Assembly: GCA_963790715.1 (NCBI GenBank)
Contig: CAWBPN010000015.1
Coordinates: 1 to 10,139 of the forward strand
Length of the DNA stretch: 10,139 nucleotides
Direction: 5' to 3'
Origin: DCFW01 sp963790715
GTDB taxonomy: Bacteria; Bacteroidota; Bacteroidia; Bacteroidales; Bacteroidaceae
Shown: piece by piece, positions 8,812-10,139 of the stretch
Layout of the letters: each line of letters starts with the position of its first letter
How positions within the stretch are numbered: the first letter of the stretch is position 1
Notes under the pieces: generated by a model
Database searches by the model: none
Seen by the model: only the letters and a program-made list of their open reading frames with translations
What the model was told of the DNA's origin: nothing
Made by a program: the position numbers and the translations under genes

Positions 8812-10023
8812 TTAATTTGACAATTTTATAATTACTTTTCTACCTTTAATTACAACGCGTAGATTTGCAGCTTTTGCAACAGCGTCCAATATGGGACCTA
8901 TATTCCCGTAGCGATCTACATTCCCGGTAAAATGAAGGTGTTTAATGTCTTCAGGATAGAATTCCACATCCATATTATACCAATGTTCCATGGTTTCCAT
9001 CATATCTTCCAATGTGCAATTTTCAAAAACATATCTTCCGTAATTCCACGATACATAAGGTTCTATATCCACGTTGGATATGTTGACGGTGGAGTTGTTT
9101 TTCAAACAAGCTAATTGCCCCGTTTTCAGAAATAATTCCTTATGATTAAAATTACCGGTTGGCGTCACACTTACTTTGCCTTTTACCAAAACCACTTTGG
9201 TATTTGAAGGAGAGAATGTATTTACATTGAATTCGGTACCGTAGTCTTTAATAACTCCTCGTTCTGTAACTACTGTAAACGGACGTTTATCTTTAGCTAT
9301 AACAAAATAGGCTTCCCCTTTAAGGTATATTTTACGCTCACCACTATCGAAATGAACCGGATACCGAATAGAAGTATTATAATTTAAATGTGCTTTAGTA
9401 CCGTCTTCGAACGTTACCCAAAATTCATTTCTTTCTTTAGTACCTATTTCATTATCTTTGTTACTGCCGGCTCCATCCGCTTCAACTGCATTACCCTTTA
9501 CCTGTGCGTAAATCAATGTGTCGTGCCGAAGTGTAGTTGAAGGTGAAATTGCTATACAAGCCTGAGACAAGGAATTGAGTACGACCTTTTTATTATTGGA
9601 TAAAATCAAAGTGGCTTTAGATATACCGTGTACAATATGTTCAGACGCTTGAGCAATAACTTTTTCAGGCATTGATTTTGTTTTCAGTTCTTTATATAGC
9701 CAAAGAGTACCGATTATCATAAGCGGTACGATAAATATAGCTGCGTATTTTAACGACAAACGCAAATAACGGTCATATACGTATCGGCGTTTAAATCTAT
9801 GCAGAGCTTTATCAACATCTGCTTTAGTATATATTTTATATTTTTCCGAGAAATTCCTTTCATTACATAGTTTGTTGAAAACAGATTCATTTATATTAGA
9901 CAAATGCTTCCATTCCATTAATTTATCTCGCTCTACATCAGTCAAAGTACCCATTAAATACTTTGATATTAATTGCTCTATTTGTTCATCGTTATTCATA
10001 ATATTCATGTTATATAGTATCAT
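8812..10023 (-). CDS. FecR-family anti-sigma factor
   Basis: A 403-residue inner-membrane regulator. Residues about 10-85 form a cytoplasmic, helical sigma-binding region (IEQLISKYLMGTLTDVERDK, 15-34). One membrane segment spans about 92-110. A periplasmic linker leads to the FecR domain (about 200-287), with the family hallmarks FWVTFEDGTKAHLN (201-214), RKIYLKGEAYFVIAKDKRPF (230-249) and YGTEFNVNTF (261-270). A DUF4974-type C-terminal domain follows (about 331-400). Such proteins hold an ECF sigma factor and release it when the partner TonB receptor carries ligand. The STN-bearing receptor gene begins 10 bases downstream, so the pairing is strong. No sigma gene is in the window; it should lie to the right. 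The true start is uncertain: in-frame ATGs at 10023, 10008 and 9999 are all possible, and the 9999 start (MNNDEQ) gives the N-terminus most like other FecR proteins. Confidence 0.93.
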   Translation of the reverse strand: MILYNMNIMNNDEQIEQLISKYLMGTLTDVERDKLMEWKHLSNINESVFNKLCNERNFSEKYKIYTKADVDKALHRFKRRYVYDRYLRLSLKYAAIFIVPLMIIGTLWLYKELKTKSMPEKVIAQASEHIVHGISKATLILSNNKKVVLNSLSQACIAISPSTTLRHDTLIYAQVKGNAVEADGAGSNKDNEIGTKERNEFWVTFEDGTKAHLNYNTSIRYPVHFDSGERKIYLKGEAYFVIAKDKRPFTVVTERGVIKDYGTEFNVNTFSPSNTKVVLVKGKVSVTPTGNFNHKELFLKTGQLACLKNNSTVNISNVDIEPYVSWNYGRYVFENCTLEDMMETMEHWYNMDVEFYPEDIKHLHFTGNVDRYGNIGPILDAVAKAANLRVVIKGRKVIIKLSN

Positions 10024-10139
10024 AATAACAACTTAGCAAGCCAAAAGGGGTACAAAAAAATTGGGAAAATATTATTTGACTGAAAATAGGTTGCTGTATT
10101 GTTTAAAATACGATCTTTTATGACACATTTAATTGTGAC
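10024..10139 (-). promoter_or_regulatory. Non-coding leader upstream of the FecR gene; possible promoter
   Basis: This stretch of at least 116 bases precedes the operon. Read on the minus strand it is very AT-rich apart from a short GTACCCC run (reverse complement of 10047-10053), which is flanked by a T-run upstream and TTTTGG downstream. A TTTTTTTG (10053-10060 region) differs from the Bacteroides -7 element TAnnTTTG by one base, but I see no TTTG at the expected upstream distance, so a housekeeping promoter is not convincing. An ECF-sigma promoter, or simply the spacer between a sigma gene and FecR, would fit equally well. No terminator hairpin is visible. Confidence 0.3.

Larger units (their letters stand above)
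1..10023 (-). other. Predicted single operon: FecR, SusC, SusD, DUF4843, PKD-like, metalloprotease
   Basis: Six consecutive minus-strand genes are separated by only 10, 11, 14, 11 and 22 bases, too short for a promoter plus terminator between any pair. None of the gaps contains a purine-rich Shine-Dalgarno sequence; the gap before the PKD-like gene is A-rich instead. Both traits fit Bacteroidota translation. The order is coherent: regulator, transporter, binding lipoprotein, two accessory lipoproteins, peptidase. The left end of the operon is outside the window. Co-transcription is inferred from spacing and orientation and is not shown directly. Confidence 0.82.

Noticed and set aside
2039..9114. 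Other plus-strand open frames of 60-89 codons opposite the PKD-like, SusD, SusC and FecR genes
   Set aside because: All are shadows of well-supported minus-strand genes, with low-complexity or random-looking translations and no family signature.
10041..10064. CCAA...TTGG inverted repeat around the GGGGTAC run, considered as a terminator or leader hairpin
   Set aside because: Only four base pairs with a 16-base loop; not stable enough to support a call.
10026..10139. Open minus-strand frame running in from the right edge and ending in TGA at the FecR start
   Set aside because: The translation (VTIKCVIKDRILNTATYFQ and onward) resembles no sigma factor C-terminus and includes the T-run leader; probably chance in AT-rich DNA.
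10122..10139. Near-palindrome CACATTTAATTGTG at the right edge, possible operator or hairpin
   Set aside because: Arms are only four bases plus a TTAA core with a mismatch, it sits at the window edge and such matches are common in AT-rich sequence.
1..10139. A defence system, mobile element or CRISPR array
   Set aside because: No transposase, integrase, direct-repeat array, nuclease or toxin-antitoxin gene is seen; the whole window is accounted for by the uptake operon.
1..10139. A classic polysaccharide utilization locus
   Set aside because: SusC and SusD are present, but no glycoside hydrolase, polysaccharide lyase, esterase or sulfatase occurs, and the enzyme present is a peptidase.

Overview
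The window is AT-rich DNA from a member of the Bacteroidota, most likely an order Bacteroidales commensal or relative. This rests on a FecR-type anti-sigma factor, a SusC-type TonB-dependent receptor with an STN signalling domain, a SusD-type lipoprotein, and open reading frames that start without Shine-Dalgarno sequences. Genus cannot be fixed from the sequence alone.

All coding capacity is on the minus strand, so the window reads from right to left. Positions 10139-10024 are a non-coding leader. Then follow: FecR-family anti-sigma factor (10023-8812), SusC/RagA-type outer-membrane transporter (8801-5490), SusD/RagB-type lipoprotein (5478-3973), DUF4843-type lipoprotein (3958-3089), PKD-like family lipoprotein (3077-1416), and the first 464 residues of a zinc-dependent metalloprotease of the DUF5118/DUF5117/DUF4953 type (1393-1, running off the left edge). 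Gaps between genes are 10, 11, 14, 11 and 22 bases, so this looks like one operon of at least six genes. The window has no tRNA, rRNA, CRISPR array, insertion sequence or internal terminator that I can support.

My reading is a Sus-like uptake locus for peptides or proteins rather than for glycans. There is no glycoside hydrolase, lyase or sulfatase, and the only enzyme is a peptidase. The SusC-SusD pair would bind and import substrate. The two extra lipoproteins carry acidic residues just after the lipidated cysteine and are probably surface-exposed partners. The protease would cut substrate before or after import. Induction is probably by trans-envelope signalling: loaded SusC signals through its STN domain to the periplasmic part of FecR, which frees an ECF sigma factor. 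That sigma gene is not visible and is expected just beyond position 10139.

The arrangement is a recurrent Bacteroidota gene set. The individual families are recognisable, but the roles of DUF4843, the PKD-like lipoprotein and the protease are poorly established.
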